Below, in pieces: positions 28,790-37,534 of a stretch of 64,000 nucleotides of DNA. Source of the DNA: Cellulophaga sp. BC115SP (GTDB taxonomy: Bacteria; Bacteroidota; Bacteroidia; Cytophagales; Spirosomataceae); assembly GCF_009905545.1 (NCBI RefSeq), contig NZ_JAAALB010000033.1, forward strand, positions 1 to 64,000, written 5' to 3'. A program made the translations under genes and the position numbers. The notes under the pieces were generated by a model, which was not told the DNA's origin, did not search any database, and saw nothing but the letters and a program-made list of their open reading frames with translations. Every line of letters begins with the position of its first letter. Within the stretch, counting starts at the first letter, position 1.

Positions 28790-29380
28790 ATGATTTATTT
28801 CATCAAAACACGGAAAACACAACTCAACAAACTACTATCAAAAATATTAGGGGCAGGAAAACAGTTTCCATCAATCAATTTTGCAAAAGAAAATGGAGAG
28901 TGGAATTTCGATTTTCCTGAAGACAAACAACAATTAAGTCTAGAAGAAATCGCTCAAGGCAAGCCTGTCTTGATTACTTATTATGTACCAGAGTGGAAAG
29001 AATATGCAGATCAACAACTTTGGTTATTACAAAAATCTATCCGACGATTGTCAGAGCTTGGCGTTCAAATACTTACAATTACTAACTTGAGTCTCCCTAA
29101 AATAAAGGAACTAAAACAGAACGAAAAGCTTACATTTTCTATCTATCATGATGATAATCAAGATATTGCAAAAAGTATCGGGCTATTATCAGAGCATACT
29201 CCCTGTACACAGTTTTATGTAGGAATTCCTGAAAATATTCCGCTATCGGCAAGTTTCTTGGTATTAGCCAATGGTTTAATTATCCACCATTTTATTGATA
29301 CAGAATTACAATCCTACTTATCATATAAAGAAATCGAGGTTTTTGTAAACAATTATAAGAATTCGAAAATTTTTTCATAA
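28790..29380 (+). CDS. Peroxiredoxin-like (AhpC/TSA fold) protein lacking the active-site cysteines
   Basis: A 196-residue protein that lines up with the peroxiredoxin-like family. KPVLITYYVPEWKEYADQQLWLLQ occupies the place of the usual LxFYRGGWCPYCNxQL active-site strand and helix, and LSELGVQILTIT follows as expected. Both cysteines of WCPYC are replaced (K and A). The only cysteine is in SEHTPCTQF, far from that site. There is no signal peptide, so it is cytoplasmic. It should not have normal peroxidase activity. A shared operator with the TauE exporter gene suggests a role in sulfur or thiol stress, perhaps as a sensor or binding protein. That role is inference. Confidence 0.65.
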   Translation: MIYFIKTRKTQLNKLLSKILGAGKQFPSINFAKENGEWNFDFPEDKQQLSLEEIAQGKPVLITYYVPEWKEYADQQLWLLQKSIRRLSELGVQILTITNLSLPKIKELKQNEKLTFSIYHDDNQDIAKSIGLLSEHTPCTQFYVGIPENIPLSASFLVLANGLIIHHFIDTELQSYLSYKEIEVFVNNYKNSKIFS

Positions 29381-29386
29381 ATATTA

Positions 29387-29427
29387 GTCTATAAAGTATA
29401 TAGATTTAATATTTATTATTACTTTTG
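29387..29427 (+). promoter_or_regulatory. Promoter and operator of the TauE-like exporter gene
   Basis: TACTTTTG at 29420-29427 matches the TAnnTTTG -7 element. GTCTAT-N7-ATAGAT at 29387-29405 is a one-mismatch copy of the palindrome before the peroxiredoxin-like gene. Here it lies over the -33 region rather than over the start. Confidence 0.6.
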
Positions 29428-29433
29428 CAAAAC

Positions 29434-29634
29434 CAAACAGATTTTTCAATCGGCTCTAACATGGAGTCTGTTGTTTGAACTAATGGTAGTCTATTTAATC
29501 AATCTAATGCAGCTAAGGGTGAAAGCGTTGCTTTCACTCTTTCTTTAAAGCTCATAAATGCTTAAATGACTCTCGACATATAAAATTGAATTCTTTGGAG
29601 TTTATTATTCTGACACTTTACCCCAAAAACAATC
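29434..29634 (+). ncRNA. Structured 5' leader of the TauE-like gene, possible cis-regulatory RNA
   Basis: The leader expected from the -7 element is about 200 nt, long for this genome. CAAACAGA (29435-29442) can pair with TCTGTTGTTTG some 25 nt later (3-nt bulge), and inside it GGCTC pairs with GAGTC. A 12-bp hairpin at about 29515-29541 has the uninterrupted core GTGAAAGC-GTT-GCTTTCAC and is followed by a T-rich run, as in a terminator about 95 nt before the start codon. Aptamer plus terminator would be the layout of an attenuator. No known riboswitch class was recognised with confidence. Confidence 0.4.
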
Positions 29635-30510
29635 GTGCAAAAAATTCTTTCAAATCGCGCCGTTTGGTATATCGCACCTACAGTATTACTATTCAGTAGT
29701 TTTATTGTATTGATATATAGTGGAAATGTCCATTTTTCATGGTCTGCCATTCAAGATGGTTTTAACAGTGATTTCGGGTTCTATGTATTGGTGGGATTAG
29801 GGGCACAACTAGTAGATGGAACTCTAGGAATGGCTTATGGCGTAACTTCCACCTCATTTTTATTGAGTTTGGGCGTGCCACCTGCGGTAAGTAGTACAAG
29901 TGTACACGTAGCCGAAATGTTTACGACAGGCGCTTCTGCCATTTCGCATTTTAAGTTTGGTAACATCAATAAAAAATTGTTTCGCAATCTATTAATCCCT
30001 GGGGTATTAGGCTCTATTACAGGCGCTTACCTGCTTGCGGATTTCATTGATGGAAATGTCATAAAACCTTACATTTCTATTTACATGATTATTTTGGGAA
30101 TAATCATTATCAGAAAAGCGCTTCAAAAAAATATTGTTAAACAACGCACCAAGCGTTTGGGATTATTGGCTGTCTTCGGAGGCTTTATGGATTCAATCGG
30201 TGGTGGTGGTTGGGGACCAATCGTAACGTCGTCGTTGTTAGGCAGAGGTCGTGACCCACGCTATACCATTGGTTCGGTCAACGCAGCGGAGTTTGCCGTC
30301 TCATTTGCCAGTGGTATTACATTTTTACTTTTTGAAGGCGTCAATTCTTGGCAAGTGGTGTTGGGCTTGATTGTTGGCGGTACGGTAGCTTCACCTTTGG
30401 GGGCTATTTTTGTCAACAAAGTAAAACGTAAACCTATGATGATTTTAGTCGGAACGCTAGTTATCATCATTAGTTTAAGAACGATTATTAAAAGCTTTCA
30501 TTTAATTTAA
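29635..30510 (+). CDS. TauE/SafE-family sulfite exporter
   Basis: A 291-residue inner-membrane permease with about eight helices, of the TauE/SafE family (sulfite, sulfoacetate or thiosulfate transport). The first repeat has the typical GAQLVDGTLGMAYGVTSTSFLL and SSTSVHVAEMFTTGASAISH stretches. The second repeat has FGGFMDSIGGGGWGPIVTSSLLGRGRDPRY and SVNAAEFAVSFAS. The start codon is GTG. It lies downstream of the cysteine-less peroxiredoxin gene and shares its palindromic operator. Transport direction and substrate are not determined by sequence. Confidence 0.9.
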   Translation: MQKILSNRAVWYIAPTVLLFSSFIVLIYSGNVHFSWSAIQDGFNSDFGFYVLVGLGAQLVDGTLGMAYGVTSTSFLLSLGVPPAVSSTSVHVAEMFTTGASAISHFKFGNINKKLFRNLLIPGVLGSITGAYLLADFIDGNVIKPYISIYMIILGIIIIRKALQKNIVKQRTKRLGLLAVFGGFMDSIGGGGWGPIVTSSLLGRGRDPRYTIGSVNAAEFAVSFASGITFLLFEGVNSWQVVLGLIVGGTVASPLGAIFVNKVKRKPMMILVGTLVIIISLRTIIKSFHLI

Positions 30511-30835
30511 TTTTACTCGGTGTAGGCTTAGGAGTAGTTCACTAGAATACTCCTTTTATTTTACCATAAAAGTATATAAAAATCATATACTAAATAGACT
30601 TATAAAATCTAAATTATCTATGTATTCTAAACCAAATGTATCACATTCAAATACTTGTTTATCAATCCATTTGAATCAAGTAGAAAGGCAGTATTTATTC
30701 TGTTGAAGCATAAAAAAGACCAAGAGGTAACAACCTCATTGGTCTAGTTCAACTAAAGTAATATCTATCGTTAGATTTTGACAGCGAGCTTGGAACCGAG
30801 CTGTCGAGATATTTTCAATTAAACAATTAAAATTA
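30511..30835. other. Intergenic region upstream of the second TonB receptor
   Basis: No gene in 325 bp. AGGAGTA / TACTCCT around 30529-30555, followed by a T-rich stretch, is the likely terminator of the exporter gene. A weak copy of the palindromic operator lies at 30581-30599: the right half ATAGAC is perfect, the left half is poor. A hairpin at 30717-30745 has its T-run on the minus strand. A short GC-richer hairpin (GACAG / CTGTC, near 30780-30806) lies just before the receptor start. TAGATTTTG near 30770 is one base too long for a -7 element. Confidence 0.45.
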
Positions 30836-33400
30836 ATGAAAAAACTTTTATTTGTCATTATCGCCGTGATGGCGGTCAGCATTTCAAATATCGCCACAGC
30901 ACAAAACAAACCTATTATCAATGCTACAGTATCTGGTAAAATCGTAGATTCAAAAACGAATGAACCACTGATTGGTGCTGCTGTTCAAATTAAAGGAACT
31001 ACCAACGGTTCGACAACTGATGTAAACGGTGATTTCTCATTGATTACAGGTCAAAAACTTCCGTTTTCAGTGATTATTTCCTTTGTAGGTTACTTGAAAA
31101 AAGAAGTAGTTATTACAGCAGATAAAGCTGAAATCAAATTAGATGAAGACGTAAGTCAATTAGCCGATGTTGTAGTATCGTCTCGTCGTCGCCAAGAGGC
31201 TGTTCAAGATATTCCAATTCCTATTGCAGTAATTCGTGGAGCAGCGGCTGAAGATGCAGGTGCATTCAACGTAAACCGTTTGAAAGAATTAGTACCAACA
31301 GTACAGTTATATGCTTCGAATGCTCGTAACACAACCTTGAATATCAGAGGGTTAGGCTCTACTTTTGGTCTAACAAACGATGGTATCGACCCAGGTGTTG
31401 GTTTTTATGTAGACGGGGTATATTATGCACGTCCAGCAGCTACAGCATTAGACTTCGTTGATATTGAGCGTGTTGAAGTTTTACGTGGACCACAAGGAAC
31501 ACTATTTGGTAAAAACACCACTGCTGGTGCATTCAATATCACTACTCGTGAAGCGAGTTTTACACCAAGTGCAAGTTTTGAATTGAGCTATGGTAACTAC
31601 GGTTACATCCAAGCTAAAGGCTCGATTTCTGGCCCTATCAATAAACAATTGGCTGCAAGAATCTCTTTTTCAGGTACACAAAGAGATGGTCTTCTTTACA
31701 ATACGAAGACACAACAAAATATGAACGATATTAACAACTTGGGTACGAGAGGCCAGTTGTTATATACGCCTTCAGAAAAAGTAAAAATTACGTTTATTGG
31801 TGATTATACAGCTCAAAAGCCTAACGGATATGGTTGGCCTGTGGCTGGTGTAGTTACGACAAAACGTGCTGCCTATCGTCAATTCAACGCAATTATTGCT
31901 GATTTGAACTACAAATTACCTTATTCAAGTGCATTTGAAAGAGTGGTAGATTTGGATACGCCTTCCAAAGCAGATAATAGTTTGGGTGGTGTATCTGCCA
32001 ATGCAGATATTAAAATTGGTAATGGTACTTTGACTTCGACAACTGCTTGGCGTTTCTGGAAATGGACTCCTTTGAATGACCGTGATTATACAGGTTTGCC
32101 AATTTTCACCATTTCTTCAGGTAATTCAGTACACGATCAATGGTCACAAGAATTGCGTTATTCAGGAAAAGTTGCTGACAATTTGAGTGGTGTAATTGGT
32201 GTATTTGGTTTGTGGCAAGATTTGAAATCAGACCCTGTACAAACAGAGGAAGCGGGTTCGGCACAATGGCGTTTTGCGCAAAGTTCGACAAGTGCGCTTT
32301 GGAAAACACCAGGTTTGTTTGATAACTTCGGTATCCGTACAACTAACCGTATCCAAAGCACAAGTTTAGCGGCATTTGCTCAAGTAGACTGGGCTGTAAA
32401 CGATAAAATTCACGTATTACCAGGTTTGCGTTATAACTATGACAAAAAAGTAGCCAACTACAAAAGAGAAACGTATGGTGGTTTGCAAACGACAGATGCT
32501 GCTTTATTAGCCTTAAAAAATGCTGTATATACCAACCAAGCATTTGACACAGATGTAAGCGAAAGTAATGTTTCAGGTCAGTTGACTTTACAATATAAAG
32601 CTTCGAAAAATGTAAATGCCTATGGTACTTATGCCATCAGTTACAAACCTGTAGGTATCAATATTGGCGGTTTGCCAACAGCTAATGGTCAAGTATTAAT
32701 CGATTTAGCAAAAGTAAAACCAGAAGGTGTAACTCACTATGAATTAGGGGTTAAGACTCGTCCTACAGCCAACTCATTCTTGAACGTTGTTGTATTTAAT
32801 GACGATATTAAGGATTACCAAACTCAAGTGCAAACACCAGAACCAGGTGTAAACAGAGGTTATTTGGCTAATGCTGAAAAAGTTCAAGTGAGAGGTGTTG
32901 AAGTAGAAGGAAACGTGAGATTAACACACTTTACTTTCAATGGATCGATTGCTTATACTGATGGTAAATATGTGTCATTCACTAACGCTCCTGTACCTTT
33001 GGAAGAGGTAGGCGGTGCTCAGGCATTTAAAGATGTATCGGGTGGAGAGCTTCCAGGTATTTCAAAATGGACAGGTTCATTCGGTGCTGAAGCTACAACT
33101 AAAGGTGTATTCTTTGGATTGAAAGGTAACTATTTCGTAGCCGCAGATATTTATTTCCGTTCGAAATTCTCTTCAAGCCCATCTCCTTCTCAGTATTTGA
33201 ATATTGATGGTTATTCATTATTGAATGGTCGTTTTGGATTTAGAGCATCAAATGGTATCTCTATCTATGTTTGGGGAAGAAACATTGCAAACACTGACTA
33301 TTACGAGCAATTGTTAGCGGCACCAGGAAGTGCAGGTCAATACGCAGGTATCCTTGGTGACCCTCGTACGTATGGCGTAACAATGAGATACTCATTTTAG
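30836..33400 (+). CDS. TonB-dependent receptor with N-terminal carboxypeptidase-regulatory-like domain
   Basis: An 854-residue outer-membrane receptor. It has a signal peptide (ends at IATAQ), a carboxypeptidase-regulatory-like domain (about residues 30-115), a TonB-box-like VVVSSRRRQEAVQDIPIPI, and a plug of the FyuA/FepA-like kind with VEVLRGPQGTLFGKNTTAGAFNI. The barrel ends in YGVTMRYSF, a proper terminal aromatic. The plug type is that of siderophore or small-molecule receptors, not SusC, and there is no SusD. A possible operator half-site links it to the sulfur-related genes upstream, so a sulfur compound is conceivable as cargo; this is speculation. Codons look strongly biased (CGT, GGT, AAC), suggesting high expression. 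Confidence 0.88.
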   Translation: MKKLLFVIIAVMAVSISNIATAQNKPIINATVSGKIVDSKTNEPLIGAAVQIKGTTNGSTTDVNGDFSLITGQKLPFSVIISFVGYLKKEVVITADKAEIKLDEDVSQLADVVVSSRRRQEAVQDIPIPIAVIRGAAAEDAGAFNVNRLKELVPTVQLYASNARNTTLNIRGLGSTFGLTNDGIDPGVGFYVDGVYYARPAATALDFVDIERVEVLRGPQGTLFGKNTTAGAFNITTREASFTPSASFELSYGNYGYIQAKGSISGPINKQLAARISFSGTQRDGLLYNTKTQQNMNDINNLGTRGQLLYTPSEKVKITFIGDYTAQKPNGYGWPVAGVVTTKRAAYRQFNAIIADLNYKLPYSSAFERVVDLDTPSKADNSLGGVSANADIKIGNGTLTSTTAWRFWKWTPLNDRDYTGLPIFTISSGNSVHDQWSQELRYSGKVADNLSGVIGVFGLWQDLKSDPVQTEEAGSAQWRFAQSSTSALWKTPGLFDNFGIRTTNRIQSTSLAAFAQVDWAVNDKIHVLPGLRYNYDKKVANYKRETYGGLQTTDAALLALKNAVYTNQAFDTDVSESNVSGQLTLQYKASKNVNAYGTYAISYKPVGINIGGLPTANGQVLIDLAKVKPEGVTHYELGVKTRPTANSFLNVVVFNDDIKDYQTQVQTPEPGVNRGYLANAEKVQVRGVEVEGNVRLTHFTFNGSIAYTDGKYVSFTNAPVPLEEVGGAQAFKDVSGGELPGISKWTGSFGAEATTKGVFFGLKGNYFVAADIYFRSKFSSSPSPSQYLNIDGYSLLNGRFGFRASNGISIYVWGRNIANTDYYEQLLAAPGSAGQYAGILGDPRTYGVTMRYSF

Positions 33401-33404
33401 GTAT

Positions 33405-33546
33405 TTAGTGAGTTAGTGAATTGTGAATCATTGATTGATGGAGACGCAAAGCATTGTGTCTCTACAGATAATGGAAAATCATCATTCACTAACTCACAAT
33501 TCACTCATTCACAACTCACTAAATCACTCATTCACAACTCACAAAA
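33405..33546. repeat. Short-period repeat tract and hairpin between convergent genes
   Basis: GAGACGCAA-AGCA-TTGTGTCTC (33441-33462) is a hairpin and probably ends the receptor transcript. To its right is a degenerate run of units like TTCACAACTCACTAAATCAC between about 33483 and 33550. GTGAGTTAGTGAATTGTGAA to its left is roughly the inverted form of the same units, so the whole tract can fold on itself. Confidence 0.6.
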
Positions 33547-34824
33547 TCACTCAATACTAAAACACGTCCAGCCGTCTTCTTGGGTTTTTAAGGAGAACTG
33601 AAAATTATGATTCATTAATATTTCACGACACAACATGAGTCCAATCCCTTGACCATCAGGCTTATTACTAAAAAAAGGCGTAAATAACAAATGGGCTTGT
33701 TCTTCAGGAATCGGTCTACCATTATTTTTGATTTGAATTCCTTTTTCTGATAATATTACGACAATTTGGTTTCCTATATCACAAGATTCTATGGCATTTT
33801 TTAGCACATTGATTAATACTTGCTCTATCTGCCCTCGGTCAATCATCGCAAATTTTTGCTGAACTTGCTCCTCCCAAATTAATGCTATTCCTTTTTCTGT
33901 AGCACGACCTCTCCAAAGTTCTACCATATTGGCTAAGACTTCATTCAAAGATTGTTTTTCAAGATGGGGTTCTGGCAAACGAACTACATCTGCAAATCTT
34001 CGCATAAATACACACAGTCGCTCGTTACGGTCAGAAGCTACTTCTAAGGCATGTAGCAAATGTGGCTCTTCAACCATCTGTTGCGCTACATTCAAAATCG
34101 AGTTTACTGCTCCTATCGAATTATTTACCTCATGTGCCATCATTCTAATTACTTTCCCATAGGCTTTCTTTTCTGTCGCCAAAATTTCTGAAGTAAGTTC
34201 TTCTATCATCAGAAAAGGTCTTGCAAAACCTTTATCCATAAAAAAAGAACGCTGAATTTTGAAAGTAGATAGGCCATTAATCTGAACAGTTTTTGATTCA
34301 CCATCTTGTAATTTTTGTAATGCATTCACAATCGGATGACCAAGTACCGAAAGTGGTTGATGGAGAAATTGACCTTCTACGATACCAAATAAATCTTGTG
34401 CTTTAGGATTGATTTTCAATAAGTTTTCATCAAAATCCAATACTAATATGGCAATCGGTGACGCCTGAATAAGCTTTTCCAGAAAGAAATGCTGTTCTGT
34501 CAACTGTATTCGCTCCGTACGAAGCTGTTCTATCATTTGATTATAAACCTCTATCAGTTGGTCAAGCTCGGTTGTTCCAACTGGACGAAGTTTAATGGAA
34601 AAATCTTGGTCACGCATAGCTTCGGCTCCCATCAAAAGTAGTTTAAACGGGCGGTCGATAGCTTGGTAAAGTACTACAGAAATTATCAATGAAAGTAACA
34701 CAAGCACTTCCGAAATGATAAAGTACAATTTGTTGGCAGATAAAACCTTAAAGGCTAACAACATGATAATGGCATGAAGAAAGCCCAAGTAAAGCAAATA
34801 TCTTACTCGTAAAGAAATACGCAT
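33547..34824 (-). CDS. NtrB/NtrY-like sensor histidine kinase of the efflux operon
   Basis: A 425-residue membrane kinase. Two transmembrane helices close together (residues 8-55) leave almost no periplasmic loop, so the signal is probably sensed within the membrane or cytoplasm. A HAMP-like stretch and a PAS domain (about residues 105-190) follow. The phospho-acceptor His231 is in MMAHEVNNSIGAV, a variant box seen in NtrY-like kinases. The ATPase has NVLKNAIES and GQGIGLMLCREI. It is the last gene of the operon, 40 bp after the activator gene, which is its obvious partner. Confidence 0.9.
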   Translation of the reverse strand: MRISLRVRYLLYLGFLHAIIMLLAFKVLSANKLYFIISEVLVLLSLIISVVLYQAIDRPFKLLLMGAEAMRDQDFSIKLRPVGTTELDQLIEVYNQMIEQLRTERIQLTEQHFFLEKLIQASPIAILVLDFDENLLKINPKAQDLFGIVEGQFLHQPLSVLGHPIVNALQKLQDGESKTVQINGLSTFKIQRSFFMDKGFARPFLMIEELTSEILATEKKAYGKVIRMMAHEVNNSIGAVNSILNVAQQMVEEPHLLHALEVASDRNERLCVFMRRFADVVRLPEPHLEKQSLNEVLANMVELWRGRATEKGIALIWEEQVQQKFAMIDRGQIEQVLINVLKNAIESCDIGNQIVVILSEKGIQIKNNGRPIPEEQAHLLFTPFFSNKPDGQGIGLMLCREILMNHNFQFSLKTQEDGWTCFSIE

Positions 34825-34864
34825 CAGCTAAAGAAGTTGAAAAGGCTGTAATAGATTTTTTAAA

Positions 34865-36235
34865 TTACTCTTCCGAATAAGGAATACCAAATTTTTCTAA
34901 CCTACGATATAACGCAAACCGTGTAATACCCAACGACCGAGCAACTCGACTAATGTTATTTTGATGAAAAGACATCGCTTTTCGAATCATCAAAAGTTCC
35001 ATTTCTTCAAGGGTAAGCGTTCCTACTTCTGGAAATGCACTTTTGGGTGCTGTACTAACCTGTGAAATATTTTTCTGAAAATCAGTTATTTCCAATTGGT
35101 CGTTGGGACTCAAAAGAATTGTTTTCTCAACCAAGTTCTTCAACTGACGAATATTGCCAGGCAAAACCAAAGTTTGCAACCATTGTAAGGCTTTGGATGA
35201 AATTTTTAGCTGTGGTCTTTCGTAAATAACCTTCAGATTATCAACAAAGTATGTAGCTAATGAAGCAATATCAATAGGACGCTCTCGCAGGGCTGGAAGT
35301 TTGACTGAGATTAAATTAATCCGATAAAATAAATCTTCTCGGAAAGTACCCTGAGATACCATTTCCTCCAAATTGCGATTGGTTGCGCAAATCACACGCA
35401 CATCTACGGTTTTGGATTTGCTACTTCCCAAAGGTTCGAAGGTTCTATCTTGTAATACTCGGAGTAGCTTTACCTGACTTGATAAATCTAAATCTCCAAT
35501 TTCATCCAAAAATAAAGTACCACGATTGGCTAGTTCAAAACGTCCAATTCTATCTGATTTGGCATCGGTAAATGCGCCACGAACATGCCCAAATAATTCG
35601 CTTTCGAATAAGGTCGCAGAAATTCCCCCCAAATTTACTTTGACAAATGGACGAATTCTTCTTTTACTATTTTGGTGAATAGCCTCAGCAATCAACTCTT
35701 TTCCTGTACCACTTTCACCCGTTATCAGTACAGGAGCGTCGGTTGGCGCTACTCTTCCGATGGTTTCGAGAATAGATAGAAGTTTGGAGTCTTCGCCCAC
35801 TATATGTTCAAAATCAAACTTTTGATCTAGTTTTTTTCTAGTAGAAACGCTTTCTGTCTTTTCTTCTAAATCCAAAATGGTTCGGATAGATTGCAGTAAA
35901 TGATCGTTTTTCCAAGGCTTGGTCAAAAAGTCTTTTGCCCCTAATTTCATCCCCTCTACCGCCAAATTAATTGTCCCCCAGCCAGTTAATAAAATAATCA
36001 AAACTTCTGGGAATTCAGAACGAAGCATTTTTAAAGCCTTCATCCCTTCCTCGCCAGAAGTTTCAATAGAAAAATTAAGATCAAGAATAATTAATGTAGG
36101 TTTATAGGCAGGGATAAGCTCCCTTGCCGCAGCAGGAGAATCACAGGTTTTTACCTGAAATCCTGCCTGCTGTAGAAGAAGTTGTAAAGAGGTTTGAACA
36201 GCAAAGTCGTCGTCGATGATGAGTATTTTGTTCAT
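34865..36235 (-). CDS. Sigma-54-dependent NtrC-family response regulator
   Basis: A 456-residue bacterial enhancer-binding protein. It has a receiver (residues 1-120, Asp52 in LIILDLNFS), an AAA+ domain (about 140-375) with Walker A GESGTGKE, Walker B TLFLDEIGDL and the sigma-54 contact loop reading GAFTDA instead of the textbook GAFTGA, and a Fis-type C-terminal helix-turn-helix (NNISRVARSLGITRFALYRRLEKFGI). It would hydrolyse ATP to open sigma-54 promoters after phosphorylation by the adjacent kinase. Candidate enhancer sites and a sigma-54-like promoter lie upstream of the operon, which points to autoregulation of the efflux system. Confidence 0.95.
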   Translation of the reverse strand: MNKILIIDDDFAVQTSLQLLLQQAGFQVKTCDSPAAARELIPAYKPTLIILDLNFSIETSGEEGMKALKMLRSEFPEVLIILLTGWGTINLAVEGMKLGAKDFLTKPWKNDHLLQSIRTILDLEEKTESVSTRKKLDQKFDFEHIVGEDSKLLSILETIGRVAPTDAPVLITGESGTGKELIAEAIHQNSKRRIRPFVKVNLGGISATLFESELFGHVRGAFTDAKSDRIGRFELANRGTLFLDEIGDLDLSSQVKLLRVLQDRTFEPLGSSKSKTVDVRVICATNRNLEEMVSQGTFREDLFYRINLISVKLPALRERPIDIASLATYFVDNLKVIYERPQLKISSKALQWLQTLVLPGNIRQLKNLVEKTILLSPNDQLEITDFQKNISQVSTAPKSAFPEVGTLTLEEMELLMIRKAMSFHQNNISRVARSLGITRFALYRRLEKFGIPYSEE

Positions 36236-36340
36236 TGAAAAGGTAAAAAATTAGTATTTAAGTTGTTAGGCACTAGGTAAATAGTATTAAATTGTTTTAA
36301 TATATTTTGCTTAAAGCCCACAGCTGATAGCCTATTGCTA

Positions 36341-37492
36341 TTACGATTCGTGCAATACGATGGCTGGTTGGATTTTGGCAGCCTGTCGACTTGGATAAAA
36401 AGCACAAATCGTGACTAATCCGTAGATAATTAAAATCGCCAAAACAATCGCCACCCAATATACTCCTGAAGCCAAATCAAATACTTTCAAAATTGGGAAT
36501 TGTACCGCAAAAAGTAATCCTATAAGTACAGCAAAGGTAGCAATAACCCACATCTCAGCAACAAACTGCTTTTGAATATCTGCTTCGGTAGCGCCCATAG
36601 CACGACGCACACCAATTTCTTCACGACGTTTGGCAATATTTACTTTTAATATTCCAAAAAGCCCCATGGCAACATTGAGCAACAAAAAGCCTGCAATAAT
36701 GGCAAAGACTATCATTGGAACCAATGCCATATTATGTTGATTTTGTCGTTGGTCGGTCAAATAGCTCACTTCAACAGTCCAGCCTACCAGCATATTACCG
36801 AGGTCTTTTACCAATTTTGCCTCAAAATTGGCATCTGTTCCTGACTTAAGTTTAATTATTATTTTTCCTTCTTCAGAGCGTGGCCACATCAGTTGAAAGA
36901 AGGCAGGCTCATTTTTGGTAAACTCACCTTTTGCTTTGAAATTATCAATTACCCCAACGACAATTTTATTATCATCCAGTGTTTTTCCAATTGGATTTTC
37001 AGTGCCAAAAAGTGCATCAGCTGTCTTTTGGTTAATCACAACGGGCTTATTTTTTGCTACAGAATCAGAGGATTGATACCAGCGTCCTGACTTCATTTTT
37101 ATGTCAAAAACCTCATCGAAATTTTCATCAGCATAATATATATCCGACAGTGTACTCGTTTTTTTACGACTAATCGAACTATTCATTTGACTGAAAGAAA
37201 AAGGAGAATTTGAAGACATTTGACTTACTTTTTCTACCTCAGGATAAGATTTAATTCTTTGCAAAACTTTAGCAATTTTATCGGCAGTTTGTACTGTATC
37301 CTGATTGCGAGACAAATCTATTGCCCACACTTGCTCATATTCAAATCCTAGAGATTCTCTATAATTATCAAGATTGAAGGTTACCAAAGACATTACCCCG
37401 AATAGCACCATAAAAGATGCCCATATTTCTATGATCAAAAGGAGGTGACTTCCTTTTCGATTCCATATTAGTTTAATTAAATGCTGTAACAT
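36341..37492 (-). CDS. MacB/FtsX-like ABC transporter permease (second)
   Basis: A 383-residue permease of the MacB type. The N-terminal helix is followed by a periplasmic domain (about residues 45-235) and three C-terminal helices of the FtsX domain. The conserved RREEIGVRRAMGATEADIQ motif lies in the cytoplasmic loop. It ends in PAIVLHES, the usual end of these permeases. It differs clearly from the neighbouring permease, so the two probably form a heterodimer with a shared ATPase. It drives export by a mechanotransmission mechanism together with the adaptor and TolC. Substrate is unknown. Confidence 0.9.
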   Translation of the reverse strand: MLQHLIKLIWNRKGSHLLLIIEIWASFMVLFGVMSLVTFNLDNYRESLGFEYEQVWAIDLSRNQDTVQTADKIAKVLQRIKSYPEVEKVSQMSSNSPFSFSQMNSSISRKKTSTLSDIYYADENFDEVFDIKMKSGRWYQSSDSVAKNKPVVINQKTADALFGTENPIGKTLDDNKIVVGVIDNFKAKGEFTKNEPAFFQLMWPRSEEGKIIIKLKSGTDANFEAKLVKDLGNMLVGWTVEVSYLTDQRQNQHNMALVPMIVFAIIAGFLLLNVAMGLFGILKVNIAKRREEIGVRRAMGATEADIQKQFVAEMWVIATFAVLIGLLFAVQFPILKVFDLASGVYWVAIVLAILIIYGLVTICAFYPSRQAAKIQPAIVLHES

Positions 37493-37534
37493 GATTGTTG
37501 GGTTTTGAGGATGATTTTGTTTTTCCTGAAAATT

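Noticed and set aside
29460-29530. SAM-II-like riboswitch, because of a GCAGCTAAGGG stretch after an A/T-rich part
   Set aside because: Only a short resemblance. The required pseudoknot could not be drawn, and the gene is not in methionine metabolism. Kept only as an unassigned structured leader.
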